Positions 1 to 9,356 of a DNA stretch of 64,000 nt are shown here, one piece after another. Each line of letters begins with the position of its first letter. The first letter of the stretch is position 1. Origin of the DNA: Phaeospirillum sp. (GTDB taxonomy: Bacteria; Pseudomonadota; Alphaproteobacteria; Rhodospirillales; Magnetospirillaceae); assembly GCA_030824585.1 (NCBI GenBank), contig JAVBXM010000021.1:1-64000 (forward strand), read 5' to 3'. A program made the translations under genes and the position numbers. The notes below the pieces were generated by a model that saw only the letters and a list, made by a program, of their open reading frames with translations, ran no database searches and was not told where the DNA came from.

Positions 1-242
1 GCGGCCTCGACCACGATCTCGACGTTGCGGATGGCCGGGTTCTCGGCACCCCACAGGGTGCGGATGCGTTCGGCGTAGTGGGTGTTGACCCAGTCGCGCA
101 TGAAGCGCGTCGGCAGGGCCAGTTTGACGGCGTCGTCGGTCATGCCGTGCAGGGTGATGGGCCTCAGCCAGGAACGATAAGCGGCGTCGCCGACCTCGTC
201 CTTCAGCCTGACCTTCACCCGATCCCACTCAGACTTTACCAT
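1..242 (-). CDS. dnaA: Chromosomal replication initiator DnaA, N-terminal part (cut by window edge)
   Basis: The reverse strand encodes about 80 residues beginning MVKSEWDRVKVRLKDEVG, followed by a region rich in the W/L/R pattern of DnaA domain I (SWLRPI, RFMRDWVNTHYAERI). DnaA binds origin DnaA boxes and, with ATP, opens the replication origin; domain I is the oligomerisation and DnaB-loading domain. The AAA+ ATPase and DNA-binding domains lie beyond base 1. The start ATG is the only good one before an upstream stretch without homology. It is encoded in the same direction as the following rpsT, a pairing often seen in Rhodospirillales. Identification is from the sequence pattern and is fairly sure. 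Confidence 0.85.
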   Translation of the reverse strand, partial: MVKSEWDRVKVRLKDEVGDAAYRSWLRPITLHGMTDDAVKLALPTRFMRDWVNTHYAERIRTLWGAENPAIRNVEIVVEA

Positions 243-479
243 TGCCGTCCCCGAATCCTTGACCCATCGTCCCACGATGTCGTGAAACCTTGCCTCGACA
301 TCGTCCCTCTCTCCGCCTGGGGCGGCTTCATGCGTTGGGCTCCCCTCCCTGCTGGCCGCGAACGGCCCGCGCGCATGCGGCTTTGCCTCCCCTGACATTG
401 GTCGCGCCGAGTCATACCCTGATGTGACCAAACTGTAAATATGTCCAACCATCCATATTACAAAAAGTCATCAACAGAC

Positions 480-495
480 TGTGATCTGCTTCACA
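480..495. promoter_or_regulatory. CRP/FNR-type palindrome in the dnaA-rpsT gap
   Basis: TGTGATCTGCTTCACA is a perfect TGTGA-N6-TCACA inverted repeat, the core of CRP-family operator sites. It sits about 240 bp upstream of the dnaA start, in the 505-bp gap between dnaA and the end of rpsT. The surrounding 400-660 is A/T-richer than the coding DNA. I saw no TTATCCACA-type DnaA boxes there, so I do not call an origin. Binding by a CRP/FNR-family protein is inference. Confidence 0.4.
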
Positions 496-689
496 CAGTA
501 GCGTGAAGCAGAAAACAAATAAAAAAGGCAAAATTCTATTGATTTCGCGGCGCCGCTTTATTGCGACCAGCGAGGTTCGCGACTCTACCGACCCGGTTGT
601 TGACTCGCAACGTGATCGGAACGCGAACATTGAAAATTTTTTGCTTGCAATCCAGGACTCGTGGATTTGTCTCGAATCGCAAAAACGAC

Positions 690-716
690 AAGGGCCGCGC
701 ACCAGGCGCGGCCCTT
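690..716 (-). terminator. Rho-independent terminator of rpsT
   Basis: Two perfect 11-bp arms (AAGGGCCGCGC and its complement) flank a 5-nt loop. On the minus strand the hairpin is followed after a few bases by five T residues. It lies about 30 bp after the rpsT stop codon. Confidence 0.8.
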
Positions 717-747
717 GGAAATCCCGGGGAAATCAAGCCATTGGCAA

Positions 748-1020
748 TTAGGCCAGCGGCTTCATCTCCTTGACGCGGGCGACAAGGCGGGAAACCTTGC
801 GCGACGCGGTATTCTTGGGCAGCACGCCGGCCTGGGCACCCTTCATCAGTTCGGGCTGGGCCTCCTTGAGGGCGGCCTGGGCAGCGGCGGAATCGCCACC
901 GGAGATGGCAAGCTCGACCTTCTTCACGAAGGTACGGATGCGGCTCACGCGGGCGCGATTGACCTCGGTGCGACGCTCGGTCTGGCGGATGCGCTTCTTA
1001 GCCGACTTATGATGGGCCAT
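748..1020 (-). CDS. rpsT: 30S ribosomal protein S20
   Basis: This 90-residue basic protein has the S20 hallmark N-terminus [17 protein letters not shown] and the mostly helical, Lys/Arg-rich body typical of the family. S20 binds 16S rRNA early in assembly of the small subunit. The length is normal for the family. It lies downstream of an enoyl-CoA hydratase on the same strand and ends just before a strong terminator, so it is probably its own transcription unit. Confidence 0.95.
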   Translation of the reverse strand: MAHHKSAKKRIRQTERRTEVNRARVSRIRTFVKKVELAISGGDSAAAQAALKEAQPELMKGAQAGVLPKNTASRKVSRLVARVKEMKPLA

Positions 1021-1135
1021 GGATCAGAACCTTGGAACACGGTTGCAAATTCGAAGGCGCGTTTATATGTCCGCGCCGGGAGGTCGTCAAGCGTTGAATC
1101 GGAGCCCGGCGGAATCACCGGGCTCCGCCGCCATC

Positions 1136-1912
1136 CTACTTATTCTGGAAGGCGGGGGCGCGCTTCTCGACGAAGGCGGCCATGCCTTCCTTCTGGTCAA
1201 GGGTGGAGAAGGTGGAATGGAACAGCCGGCGTTCGAAGGTGACGCCCTGGGCCAGCATGGTCTCGAAGGCGGCGTTGACCGATTCCTTGCACAGCATGAC
1301 GATGGGGCGCGACAGGGCGGCGATCTTGCCGGCGGCCTTGACGGCCTCGTCCACCAGTTCGGCCACCGGCACGATGCGGCTGACCAGCCCGGCGCGCTCA
1401 GCCTCGGCGGCATCCATCATCCGGCCGGTGAGACACATCTCCATGGCCTTGGACTTGCCCACGGCGCGGGTCAGGCGCTGGGTGCCGCCCGCGCCGGGGA
1501 TGGTGCCGATGGTGATCTCGGGCTGGCCGAACTTGGCGTTGTCGCCGGCGATGATGAAGTCGCACATCATGGCCATCTCGCAGCCGCCGCCGAGCGCGAA
1601 GCCGGCCACCGCCGCGATGATCGGCTTGCGGCACTTGGTGACGCGCTCCCAGCCGTCGGTGATGAAGTTGGCGAGATAGACGTCCATGTAGCCCTTCGAC
1701 GCCATCTCCTTGATGTCGGCACCGGCGGCGAAGGCCTTGTCCGAGCCGGTCAGCACGATGGCGCCGATGGAATCGTCGGCCTCGAAGGCGTCCAGGGCCT
1801 GACCCAGTTCGCTGATCAGGGCGGCGCACAGGGCGTTCATGGCCTTGGGGCGGTTCAGCGCGATCAGGCCGACATTGCCGCGGGTCTCGACGGTGATGTT
1901 CTCGAAAGCCAT
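1136..1912 (-). CDS. Enoyl-CoA hydratase (crotonase family)
   Basis: This 258-residue crotonase-fold protein probably hydrates short-chain trans-2-enoyl-CoA in beta-oxidation or amino-acid breakdown. The oxyanion-hole segments are visible ([11 protein letters not shown] and [15 protein letters not shown]). Both catalytic glutamates are present, in GGGCEM and in [17 protein letters not shown]. The start chosen follows an AGAGGA ribosome-binding site; a longer frame of 14 residues upstream lacks one. It follows a small secreted-protein gene by 38 bp and could be cotranscribed with it and mutM. Confidence 0.88.
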   Translation of the reverse strand: MAFENITVETRGNVGLIALNRPKAMNALCAALISELGQALDAFEADDSIGAIVLTGSDKAFAAGADIKEMASKGYMDVYLANFITDGWERVTKCRKPIIAAVAGFALGGGCEMAMMCDFIIAGDNAKFGQPEITIGTIPGAGGTQRLTRAVGKSKAMEMCLTGRMMDAAEAERAGLVSRIVPVAELVDEAVKAAGKIAALSRPIVMLCKESVNAAFETMLAQGVTFERRLFHSTFSTLDQKEGMAAFVEKRAPAFQNK

Positions 1913-1950
1913 GGAAATTCCTCTTCGCTTGGAGTGTCGATGGGGGAGTG

Positions 1951-2310
1951 TCACTCGGGGGAAATGGTGAAGCGCAGGGTCGTCCCGGCGCGGTCGTGGG
2001 TGGCCTCGAGCCGCAGCACCTCGGCCTCGCGGCGATAGACCCGGTCGCTCTCGCGCGCCCAGCCCAGTTGGGGCAGGGTGGCGGCATAGAATTTGAAGAT
2101 GTCGGCGACCTTGGCGGTGCCGTGGGCATAGGCCTCGACGATGCGCCCCGAGGGCGAATCGAAGGAGACGCCCGATCCCACCGCCTCGGTCAGGCCGGGG
2201 GGCAGCGGCAGATCCTCGTAGGCGGACAGGAACGCCTCGGCCCGCGCCGATCCGGCGGCAAGGGCGAGGGTAAGCACGAAAGCGGTAGCCAGATGCCGAA
2301 AACGAGCCAT
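1951..2310 (-). CDS. Small predicted periplasmic protein, unknown function
   Basis: The 119-residue product begins with a clear signal peptide ([24 protein letters not shown], cleavage likely after ARA). The mature part of about 95 residues has no motif I recognise. It contains [13 protein letters not shown] and a segment [15 protein letters not shown] that resembles small envelope proteins in which a peptide chain is compared over a short alpha/beta fold. It begins 15 bp after mutM stops, suggesting cotranscription. Function unknown. Confidence 0.7.
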   Translation of the reverse strand: MARFRHLATAFVLTLALAAGSARAEAFLSAYEDLPLPPGLTEAVGSGVSFDSPSGRIVEAYAHGTAKVADIFKFYAATLPQLGWARESDRVYRREAEVLRLEATHDRAGTTLRFTISPE

Positions 2311-2325
2311 GGAAAGCCTATACCA

Positions 2326-3165
2326 TCACCCTTGGCGCTTCGCACAATAGAAAGTGGAGCGTCCCGCCTGGACGATCCGCTGGATGCCGCCGCATTCGGG
2401 CGCTCCCGGGCAGCCGGGGCAGGTCTCGCCCTCGCGGCCGTAGACCTGGAAGGAGTGCTGGAAATACCCCAGTTCTCCGTCGGGACGGGCGTGGTCGCGC
2501 AGCGTGGAACCGCCCGCCGCGATGGCCTCGTGGAGCACCGCCTTGATCTGGGGGAGCAGGCGGCCCACCTCGGCCTTGCTCAGGGCTCCGGCGGCGCGTA
2601 GCGGCGAGATGCCGGCGCGGAACAGGCTTTCACAGACATAGATGTTGCCCAGTCCCGCCACCACGCGCTGGTCCAGCAGCACGGTCTTGATGGGGCCGCC
2701 CTTGCCTTCCAGCGCCGTGGCCAGCACGCGGGCGTCGAAGGAATCGTCCAGCGGCTCGGGCCCGATATCGGCCAGCAGCGGATGGGCCGCCAGTTCGGAG
2801 GCGTCGCACAGGGTCATCAGGCCGAAACGGCGGGGGTCGGTCAGCGTCACGCTGACCCCCTGGTCGGTCACCCATTCCACATGGTCGTGGGGGCCGGGCG
2901 GGGTATTGCGCAGGTTTCCGATGGTCATGCGCCCCGACATGCCGAGATGGCCCAGCATGACCAGCCCGCCGTCGAGCCGCACCACCAGATACTTGGCGCG
3001 GCGTCCGACCTTTTCCACGGTGCGGCCGGTAAGACGCTGGGCGAAATCCTGGGGAAACGGCACGCGCAATCCGGCGCGCCGGGTCTCCACCGACACGAAT
3101 CGGCGTCCGTCCCATACTTGGGCCAGACCTTTGGCGACGGTTTCGACTTCGGGCAGCTCGGGCAT
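2326..3165 (-). CDS. mutM: Formamidopyrimidine-DNA glycosylase (Fpg/MutM)
   Basis: This 279-residue enzyme removes 8-oxoguanine and other oxidised purines from DNA and nicks the abasic site. It starts with the diagnostic [10 protein letters not shown], whose Pro2 is the Schiff-base nucleophile and Glu3 the acid. The helix-two-turn-helix region is present near the C-terminus (AGISPLRAA). The C-terminal zinc finger is unusual. It has CPGC and a third Cys in PEC, but the final pair reads YCAKRQG instead of the normal YCxxC, so the fourth ligand is missing or moved. It is transcribed away from ubiE. Confidence 0.92.
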   Translation of the reverse strand: MPELPEVETVAKGLAQVWDGRRFVSVETRRAGLRVPFPQDFAQRLTGRTVEKVGRRAKYLVVRLDGGLVMLGHLGMSGRMTIGNLRNTPPGPHDHVEWVTDQGVSVTLTDPRRFGLMTLCDASELAAHPLLADIGPEPLDDSFDARVLATALEGKGGPIKTVLLDQRVVAGLGNIYVCESLFRAGISPLRAAGALSKAEVGRLLPQIKAVLHEAIAAGGSTLRDHARPDGELGYFQHSFQVYGREGETCPGCPGAPECGGIQRIVQAGRSTFYCAKRQG

Positions 3166-3247
3166 GGCGGGAGTATAATGGAGGTGCCGCCCCAAGTCCC
3201 CTCCCTCCTCGTGACAGCGCCGAATTTCCGCGATAAGGTGCCGCACC

Positions 3248-4006
3248 ATGACCAACAGCCATTCCCATAACGACGGCACCACCCATTTCGGCTTCAAGAC
3301 CGTGGCCGAGGACGAGAAGGTCTCGCTGGTCCGCGGCGTCTTCGATTCGGTGGCGTCCAAATACGATCTGATGAACGACCTGATGAGTGCCGGCGTGCAT
3401 CGCCTGTGGAAGTCGGCGTTCCTTGACATGCTGCGGCCCCGGCCCGACCAGACCCTGCTGGACGTGGGCGGCGGCACCGGCGACATCGCCTTCGGCTGGA
3501 AGAAGCGGGGCGGCGGCCCGGTCACGGTGTGCGACATCAACCGCGAGATGCTGGCCGTCGGGCGCGACCGCGCCGTGGACCGCAACCTGCTGGACGGGCT
3601 GACCTGGGTGTGCGGCAATGCCGAGGAACTGCCCATACCCGACCGGTCGGTCGACCGCTACACCATCGCCTTCTGCCTGCGCAACGTCACCCATTGGGAC
3701 CGGGCCATCGCCGAGGCCTATCGGGTGCTGCGCCCCGGCGGGCGCTTCATGTGCCTGGAGTTCTCCCGCGTCATCGTGCCGGGCCTGCGCGAGGCCTATG
3801 ACGCCTATTCCTTCAACGTGCTGCCCAAGGTGGGCGGCATGGTCACCGGCAATGCCGAGGCCTACCAGTATCTGGTGGAGAGCATCCGCAAGTTTCCGCC
3901 CCAGGAGGAGATGGCCGCCATGGTCGAGGCCGCCGGCTTCGCCCGGGTCGAGGTGCGCAATCTGTCGGCGGGCATCGCCGCCATCCACTCGGGGTGGCGC
4001 CTGTAA
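3248..4006 (+). CDS. ubiE: Ubiquinone/menaquinone C-methyltransferase UbiE
   Basis: This 252-residue SAM-dependent methyltransferase acts in ubiquinone synthesis (C-methylation of the demethoxy intermediate). UbiE signatures are visible: [25 protein letters not shown] near the N-terminus, the SAM-binding motif [13 protein letters not shown], and [23 protein letters not shown] in the middle. An AAGGTG ribosome-binding site precedes the ATG. The stop codon is directly followed by the ubiB start, so the two genes form an operon diverging from mutM. Confidence 0.95.
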   Translation: MTNSHSHNDGTTHFGFKTVAEDEKVSLVRGVFDSVASKYDLMNDLMSAGVHRLWKSAFLDMLRPRPDQTLLDVGGGTGDIAFGWKKRGGGPVTVCDINREMLAVGRDRAVDRNLLDGLTWVCGNAEELPIPDRSVDRYTIAFCLRNVTHWDRAIAEAYRVLRPGGRFMCLEFSRVIVPGLREAYDAYSFNVLPKVGGMVTGNAEAYQYLVESIRKFPPQEEMAAMVEAAGFARVEVRNLSAGIAAIHSGWRL

Positions 4007-5548
4007 ATGATCCGGTCGATTCGCAATCTCAACCGCCTGCTGACCATCGGCCGCGTCCTGGCGCGCCACGACGCCCTGTTCCTGCTGGAAGAGTACCTGC
4101 CCATCGCGCGCTTCGGCTCGAAGCTGCTGCGCGGCGGCCGGTCGCCGGTCAGCAGCGGCCGTCCGGGCCAGCGTCTGGCCGCCGCCCTGGCCGAGCTTGG
4201 CCCCTCGTTCATTAAGCTGGGCCAGGCCCTGTCCACCCGCGCCGACCTGCTGGGCGAGGAGATGGCCGCCGACCTGTCGGGCCTGCAGGACGAACTGCCG
4301 CCGTTTTCGCCCGAGGAGGCGCGGCGCATCGTCGAGGAGGAACTGGGCGGACCGCTCGCCAATTTCTATTCGGCCTTCGACGACGTGCCGGTGGCGGCGG
4401 CTTCCATCGCCCAGGTGCATTTCGCCACCACCCGCCAGGGCCGCGAGGTGGCGGTCAAGGTGCTGCGGCCCGGCGTCGAGGCCAAGTTCCACCGCGATAT
4501 CGACCTGCTGTACTGGCTGGCCGAATGGGCGGAACTGGCCCTTCCCCGGCTGCGCCGCCTCAAGCCCGTCGAGACGGTCAAGACCTTCGAGGAATCCGTC
4601 ACGCTCGAGATGGATTTGCGCTTCGAGGCGGCCGCCGCCTCCGAGCTGGCCGAGAATTTCCGCGGCGACGACAATTTCAAGGTCCCCGAGGTGGACTGGC
4701 TGCGCACCGGCAAGCGTCTGCTGACGCTGGAGCGCGTCTCGGGCATTCCGGTGGACGAGACCGACCGCCTGCGGGCGGCCGGCATCGACCCCGTCGACGT
4801 GCTGGCCAAGGCCGCCGAGGCCATGTTCAAGCAGGTGTTCCGCGACGGCTTCTTCCACGCCGACATGCATCCGGGCAACCTGTTCATCGGCGAAAACGGC
4901 ACCCTGATCGCCATGGATTTCGGCATCATGGGTCGCGTCGACAAGCGCACGCGGCGTTTCCTGGGCGAGATGCTGCTGGGTTTCCTGTCGGGCGATTACC
5001 GCAAGGTGGCCGAGGTGCACTTCGCCGCCGGCTACGTGCCCGCCGACCAGTCCATGGACACCTTCACCCAGGCCTGCCGCTCCATCGCCGAGCCCATCCT
5101 GGGCCGCCCGCTGCACGAGATTTCCATCGCCAAGCTGCTGGGCCAGTTGTTCCAGGTCACCGAGACCTTCGCCATGGAGACCCAGCCGCAACTGCTGCTG
5201 CTGCAAAAGAGCATGCTGGTGGCCGAGGGCGTCGGGCGCATCCTCGATCCCAACATCAACATGTGGCATCTGGCCCAGCCGCTGATCGAGGGCTGGATGC
5301 GCGAGAATCTCGGCCCCGAGGCCCGGGTGCGGGAAACGGTGACCAGCGTGGTCGGCTCGCTGGAGCGCCTGCCCCGCCTGCTGGCCGAGACCGAGAAGAC
5401 CTATTCCATGCTGGTCAACCAGGGCCTCAAACTGCATCCCGACACGGTCAAGGCCATGTTCCCCGACCAGGGCCGCATGCGCCGCCCGTCGCCCTTACTG
5501 GCCTGGGTGATCGCCGCCGGCCTGGCGGTGGCGCTGTATCTGAAGTAG
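4007..5548 (+). CDS. ubiB: UbiB, atypical kinase/ATPase of ubiquinone synthesis
   Basis: This 513-residue protein belongs to the ABC1/ADCK/UbiB protein-kinase-like family needed for aerobic ubiquinone synthesis. The family's KxGQ motif (SFIKLGQALSTRADLL) is near residue 70. The nucleotide-binding lysine lies in EVAVKVLRPG, the catalytic region reads FFHADMHPGNLFI, and the metal-binding DFG is in MDFGIMGR. A C-terminal hydrophobic anchor (LLAWVIAAGLAVALYL) would hold it at the inner membrane. It is translationally adjacent to ubiE. Confidence 0.93.
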   Translation: MIRSIRNLNRLLTIGRVLARHDALFLLEEYLPIARFGSKLLRGGRSPVSSGRPGQRLAAALAELGPSFIKLGQALSTRADLLGEEMAADLSGLQDELPPFSPEEARRIVEEELGGPLANFYSAFDDVPVAAASIAQVHFATTRQGREVAVKVLRPGVEAKFHRDIDLLYWLAEWAELALPRLRRLKPVETVKTFEESVTLEMDLRFEAAAASELAENFRGDDNFKVPEVDWLRTGKRLLTLERVSGIPVDETDRLRAAGIDPVDVLAKAAEAMFKQVFRDGFFHADMHPGNLFIGENGTLIAMDFGIMGRVDKRTRRFLGEMLLGFLSGDYRKVAEVHFAAGYVPADQSMDTFTQACRSIAEPILGRPLHEISIAKLLGQLFQVTETFAMETQPQLLLLQKSMLVAEGVGRILDPNINMWHLAQPLIEGWMRENLGPEARVRETVTSVVGSLERLPRLLAETEKTYSMLVNQGLKLHPDTVKAMFPDQGRMRRPSPLLAWVIAAGLAVALYLK

Positions 5549-5553
5549 GTGGT

Positions 5554-5616
5554 GCGGGCGAGACGCCCGCGCTCCGCCGCCGGCGGGCTTTTCCGGAGCG
5601 CGGGCATCTTGCCCGC
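5554..5616. repeat. Palindromic intergenic repeat, copy 1
   Basis: Near-perfect 23-bp arms (5554-5576 and 5594-5616) built on GCGGGCGAGACGCCCGC plus GCTCCG flank a short loop in the gap between the convergent ubiB and ctrA genes. A second copy with perfect arms lies at 46448-46509. It may also act as a bidirectional terminator, although no T-run follows. Confidence 0.7.
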
Positions 5617-5624
5617 ATCCCGCC

Positions 5625-6341
5625 TTATTCCGCCGCGCCGGCCTTGTTGGAATTGGCCGCCGGCAGGTCGGGATCGCGCAGCACGTAGCCGCGTCCCCAC
5701 ACCGTCTCGATGTAGGATTCGCCGCCGGTGGCGGTGGCCAGCTTCTTCCTGAGCTTGCAGATGAAGACGTCGATGATCTTCAACTCGGGTTCGTCGATGC
5801 CGCCATAAAGGTGGTTGAGGAACTGTTCCTTGGTCAGGGTCTGGCCCTTGCGGAGCGACAGCAGTTCCAGGATGCCGTATTCCTTGGCGGTGAGGTGCAG
5901 TGGGTCGCCGGTCACGGCGACGGTGCGGGCGTCCAGGTTGACCGACAGCTTGCCGGTGTCGATCACCGATTGGGCGTGGCCCTTGGAGCGCCGCACGATA
6001 GCCTGGATGCGGGCCACCAGCTCGCCCTTGTCGAACGGCTTGGTCAGGTAGTCGTCGGCCCCCGAGCCCAGGCCCTTGATCTTCTTGTCCGGCTCGGTGA
6101 GCCCCGACAGGATGAGGACCGGCGTCTCGATGCGCGCCGAGCGCAGGCGGCGCAGCACCTCGTAACCGTCCATGTCGGGCAGCATCAGGTCCAGCAGGAT
6201 GATGTCGTAATCGTAGAGCTTGCCGATCTCCAGACCGTCTTCACCCAGCGCGGTCGTGTCCACCACCATGCCCTCGGCCTTGAGCATGGATTCGATGGCT
6301 CTGGACATTAACTGGTCGTCTTCGACCACCAAGACTCGCAT
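5625..6341 (-). CDS. ctrA: Cell-cycle response regulator CtrA
   Basis: This 238-residue OmpR-type regulator has a receiver domain with acidic pocket Glu7-Asp8-Asp9, phosphoacceptor Asp51 in [11 protein letters not shown] and Lys in [10 protein letters not shown], followed by a winged-helix DNA-binding domain ([40 protein letters not shown]). The strong match to CtrA's MRVLVVEDD start and DNA-recognition helix makes the call firm. CtrA controls the cell cycle in Caulobacter and mainly flagellar motility in Magnetospirillum relatives, which suits its divergent position to fliI. The Ala-rich C-terminal tail differs from the Caulobacter protein. Confidence 0.93.
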   Translation of the reverse strand: MRVLVVEDDQLMSRAIESMLKAEGMVVDTTALGEDGLEIGKLYDYDIILLDLMLPDMDGYEVLRRLRSARIETPVLILSGLTEPDKKIKGLGSGADDYLTKPFDKGELVARIQAIVRRSKGHAQSVIDTGKLSVNLDARTVAVTGDPLHLTAKEYGILELLSLRKGQTLTKEQFLNHLYGGIDEPELKIIDVFICKLRKKLATATGGESYIETVWGRGYVLRDPDLPAANSNKAGAAE

Positions 6342-6377
6342 CGTAAGGTCCCCGGTCCCATCCCTCTCTACGATGTG

Positions 6378-6385
6378 TTAACCAT
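6378..6385. promoter_or_regulatory. CtrA half-site between ctrA and fliI
   Basis: The 58-bp divergent gap contains TTAACCAT, which matches the CtrA half-site known in Caulobacter. It is 36 bp from the ctrA start and 15 bp from the fliI start, so it could serve autoregulation and flagellar gene control. A single half-site can occur by chance. Confidence 0.45.
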
Positions 6386-6399
6386 ACGGGTGTATTCTG

Positions 6400-7785
6400 A
6401 TGAGTTCAAGGCGGCTGGAAGGGGCGGTGCAATTGAAATTTCTTGTCCGCAACCTGATCAACGACATTGAGCGGGTTTCCAACATCCAGGTTTACGGCCA
6501 GGTGGCTGCCGTTCAGGGCATGTTGCTGGAGGCCGGCGGCGTCCAGCGGACCATTTCCGTGGGCGATCGCTGCAACGTGGTGGCCCGCGACGGCCGCCGG
6601 GTGATCTGCGAGGTGGTGGGCTTCCGCCAGGGCCGGGCGCTGCTGATGCCCTATTCCCCCATCGAGGGGATCGGCCTGGGCTGCCGCACTGAGGTGCAGG
6701 ACGCCGAGCCGGTGGTTTTTCCCGATCGCGGCTGGCTGGGCCGGGTGATCAACGGCTTCGGCGAGCCGGTGGACGGGCTGGGGCCGCTGCCCGGCGGCGA
6801 CACCGCCTATCCGGTCAAGGCCCAGCCGCCCTCGGCCCATTCCCGCTCGCGGGTGTCGGGCAAGATCGACCTGGGCCTGCGCTCGGTCAACGCCTTCCTC
6901 ACCTGTTGCCGCGGCCAGCGCATGGGCATTTTCGCCGGCTCGGGCGTCGGCAAGTCGTCGCTGATGTCCATGATGGCGCGCAACACCTCGGCCGACATCT
7001 CCGTGCTGGGGCTGATCGGCGAACGCGGCCGCGAGGCGCGCGAGTTCATCGAGGACGATCTGGGGCCCGAAGGCATGAAGCGTTCCGTCGTGGTGGTCTC
7101 CACCTCCGACGAAAGCCCGCTGATGCGCCGCCAGGCCGCCTATATGACGCTCACCGTGGCCGAGTTCTTCCGCGACCAGGGCCTGGACGTGCTGTGCATG
7201 ATGGATTCGGTGACCCGCTTCGCCATGGCCCAGCGTGAAATCTCGCTGTCGGCCGGCGAGCCGCCGGCGTCGAAGGGCTATACCCCCACCGTGTTCGCCG
7301 AACTGCCCCGCCTTTTGGAGCGGGCCGGGCCGGGGGTGGGCAAGGGCTCCATCACCGGGCTGTTCACCGTGCTGGTGGACGCCGATGACCATAACGAGCC
7401 CATCGCCGACGCGGTGCGCGGCATCCTGGACGGCCACATCGTGCTGGACCGCTCCATCGCCGAGCGCGGCCGCTATCCCGCCATCAACATCCTGCGCTCG
7501 GTCAGCCGAACCATGCCCGGCTGCAACAACGAGCAGGAGAACGCCCTGGTGCGCCGCGCCCGCGCCCTGCTGTCCACCTACGAGGACATGGCCGAGCTGA
7601 TCCGCCTGGGCGCCTATCGCCGGGGCACCGACCCCAAGGTGGACGAGGCCATCCACTACTACCCGGCCATCGAGACCTTCCTGGGGCAGTTGAAGACCGA
7701 GGCCACCAACCTGCAGACCTGCTACGCCCAGTTGGCCGAGGTGCTGGGGATGCCGTTCGACGGCGACGGCATGGGGCGGAAGTGA
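6400..7785 (+). CDS. fliI: Flagellar export ATPase FliI
   Basis: This 461-residue F1-beta-like ATPase energises the flagellar type III export apparatus at the cytoplasmic base of the basal body. The Walker A loop GSGVGKSS is near residues 180-187, followed by [17 protein letters not shown] and the Walker B region [13 protein letters not shown]. The secretion-ATPase signature [13 protein letters not shown] is near residue 365. The ATG used lacks a clear ribosome-binding site; a GTG nine codons later follows GGAAGGGG and is an alternative start. fliJ follows after a repeat-filled gap of 134 bp. Confidence 0.93.
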   Translation: MSSRRLEGAVQLKFLVRNLINDIERVSNIQVYGQVAAVQGMLLEAGGVQRTISVGDRCNVVARDGRRVICEVVGFRQGRALLMPYSPIEGIGLGCRTEVQDAEPVVFPDRGWLGRVINGFGEPVDGLGPLPGGDTAYPVKAQPPSAHSRSRVSGKIDLGLRSVNAFLTCCRGQRMGIFAGSGVGKSSLMSMMARNTSADISVLGLIGERGREAREFIEDDLGPEGMKRSVVVVSTSDESPLMRRQAAYMTLTVAEFFRDQGLDVLCMMDSVTRFAMAQREISLSAGEPPASKGYTPTVFAELPRLLERAGPGVGKGSITGLFTVLVDADDHNEPIADAVRGILDGHIVLDRSIAERGRYPAINILRSVSRTMPGCNNEQENALVRRARALLSTYEDMAELIRLGAYRRGTDPKVDEAIHYYPAIETFLGQLKTEATNLQTCYAQLAEVLGMPFDGDGMGRK

Positions 7786-7799
7786 TGGGGTGCGATTTC

Positions 7800-7900
7800 G
7801 TCATCGCCGGGCTTGCCCCGGCGATCCACGCGGTGCCGCAAGCGGGACGTTCCCTCGGGCGGACAGGCGTGGATGCCCGGAACAGGTCCGGGCATCACGG
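7800..7900. repeat. Palindromic intergenic repeat between fliI and fliJ
   Basis: Two hairpins (ATCGCCGGGC...GCCCCGGCGAT and TGCCCGGA...TCCGGGCA) face each other and share outer inverted segments ATCCACGC/GCGTGGAT. The same layout recurs at 48556-48657 and in reduced form at 51269-51331, so this is a dispersed repeat family of the genome. It falls inside the fliI-fliJ transcription unit. Confidence 0.65.
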
Positions 7901-7919
7901 CCTCTTGTAGGGTTCGGCC

Positions 7920-8354
7920 ATGGCCGCCAAGGGGCTGAAAACCCTCATCCGTCTCTCCAAGTGGAACGTGGACGAGAAGCAGCGTGTCCTGGTGGCGCTG
8001 CAAGGCCGCGAGGACGAGATCCTGGCCGCCATCCGCCATGCCGAGCAAAGCCTGATCCATGAGCAGCAGGTGGCGTCCGCCGACGCGGCCGGCGTGGGCT
8101 TCGCCTATGCCGCCTTCGCCAATGCCTGGCTGTCGCGGCGCGAACAGTTGATGCAGATGCTCGACCAGGTGCGCCAGGAAATCATCCGGGCCCGCGACGA
8201 GCTGGCCGAGGCCTTCAACCAGCTCAAGACCTACGAGTTGACCCAGAAGGAACGCGAGCGCCGCGCCCAGGCCGAGCGCGACAAGAAGGAACAGGCGTTC
8301 CTGGACGAGATCGGGCTGAACATCCACCGCCGGCGGGACAAGGAAGAGGGCTGA
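7920..8354 (+). CDS. fliJ: Flagellar FliJ-like chaperone/stalk protein
   Basis: This 144-residue, almost entirely helical, charged protein lies directly after fliI. It has the long coiled-coil pattern of FliJ (KTLIRLSKWNVDEKQRVLVALQGRED near the N-terminus, RARDELAEAFNQLKTYE later). FliJ binds the FliI hexamer and FlhA and helps coupling of export to the proton gradient. Sequence conservation in this family is low, so the call rests on length, coiled coil and position. Confidence 0.8.
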   Translation: MAAKGLKTLIRLSKWNVDEKQRVLVALQGREDEILAAIRHAEQSLIHEQQVASADAAGVGFAYAAFANAWLSRREQLMQMLDQVRQEIIRARDELAEAFNQLKTYELTQKERERRAQAERDKKEQAFLDEIGLNIHRRRDKEEG

Positions 8355-8370
8355 GGGGCTTTATGGGCCG

Positions 8371-8412
8371 GCGAGGGATGGGGGCCGATTCTCTCGGCTC
8401 CGTCCCTCGCCG
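8371..8412. repeat. Hairpin after fliJ; 305-bp gap otherwise empty
   Basis: A hairpin with an imperfect stem of about 18 bp (GGCGAGGGATGG... against ...CCGTCCCTCGCC) begins 17 bp after fliJ and could end the fliI-fliJ transcript, though no T-run follows. The rest of the gap up to 8659 is G/C-rich with no reading frame or RNA that I can support. Confidence 0.45.
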
Positions 8413-8659
8413 CCCGTGGCTGCTTCGCGCCCCGTATGGGGGGAGGGTGGCGCGAGCGAGGCCCTTTTCCCACCCGTCTCCCTGAGATTGAGCGGTGGGG
8501 CTCCGGCGGCCCGCCCCGGCGGAGTGGGGGGAGCTGGGGCGAGTGTCGGAGTGAGAAGTAGAATAATTCAATTGCTTGGAATCGGCAAGGTCTTTGCCGC
8601 CGGATTCCGAAGGTTATCGGGGGTTCAGCAGGGGGGCAATCCTCCCCCCGCCCGCCGGG

Positions 8660-9238
8660 CTACAGCAGCTTGACCGCGAAAAAGCCGCCCACCAGCACCA
8701 CGATGAATACGGTGGTGACCAGCTTCAGGCGGCGTTCCACGAAGTCGCGGATGGGCGGACCGAACTTCCACAGCAGGGCCGCCACCAGCAGGAAGCGCAT
8801 GCCGCGCGCCACGATGGAGGCGAACGTGAACTTGGTCAGATCGAAGTCGAAGGCGCCGGCGGTGATGGTCACCAGCTTGTAGGGAATGGGGGTGGCGCCC
8901 TTGACGATGATGAACCACACGCCCCATTCGTCGATGATCGGTTTGAGCGCGTGAAACTTTTCCTGCAGGTGGAAGGCGCCCAGGATGGCCATGCCGATGG
9001 AATCCATGGCGTAGTGGCCGATGGCGTAGCCGAGGAAGCCGCCGGCCACCGAGGACAGGGTGCAGATCATGGCGATGCGCAGCCACTGGGTGGGCGCGGC
9101 GATCACCATGGGGATCAGCATGACGTCGGGCGGGATGGGAAAGAACGAGCTTTCGATGAACGAGATGGCCGCCAGCCACCAGATGGCATGCCGGTGGGCC
9201 GCCTTGGCCATCATCCAGTCGTAAAGGCCCTTCAGCAT
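8660..9238 (-). CDS. DedA/YqaA-family inner-membrane protein
   Basis: The 192-residue product has the DedA/SNARE-associated (VTT-domain) pattern: FIESSFFPIPPDVMLIPMVIA near the N-terminus, GGFLGYAIGHYAMDSIG, then GATPIPYKLVTITAGAF, with about five membrane segments. DedA proteins are implicated in lipid carrier recycling and proton-motive-force maintenance. The start was chosen because the ATG follows GAGGAGA by six bases; a longer frame adds 30 residues without support. It diverges from the DivL-like gene. Confidence 0.85.
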   Translation of the reverse strand: MLKGLYDWMMAKAAHRHAIWWLAAISFIESSFFPIPPDVMLIPMVIAAPTQWLRIAMICTLSSVAGGFLGYAIGHYAMDSIGMAILGAFHLQEKFHALKPIIDEWGVWFIIVKGATPIPYKLVTITAGAFDFDLTKFTFASIVARGMRFLLVAALLWKFGPPIRDFVERRLKLVTTVFIVVLVGGFFAVKLL

Positions 9239-9356
9239 CACGCACTCTCCTCGGAACAGCGGCCGAGGTTTAGCAGCCGGACGGCCGGGGGGCAACCACC
9301 CCTTGTCTTTTGCTCCGCTCATCGGCACTTTGGGGCCGTATCGGGGAGATTATGGA

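Noticed and set aside
243-747. Replication origin next to dnaA
   Set aside because: No TTATCCACA-like boxes or AT-rich 13-mers that I could see; in many alphaproteobacteria the origin is not at dnaA.
2630-5437. Very long minus-strand open frame (935 codons) across mutM, ubiE and ubiB
   Set aside because: It is the antisense of high-GC genes; composition is His/Gln/Gly-rich shadow protein with no motif.
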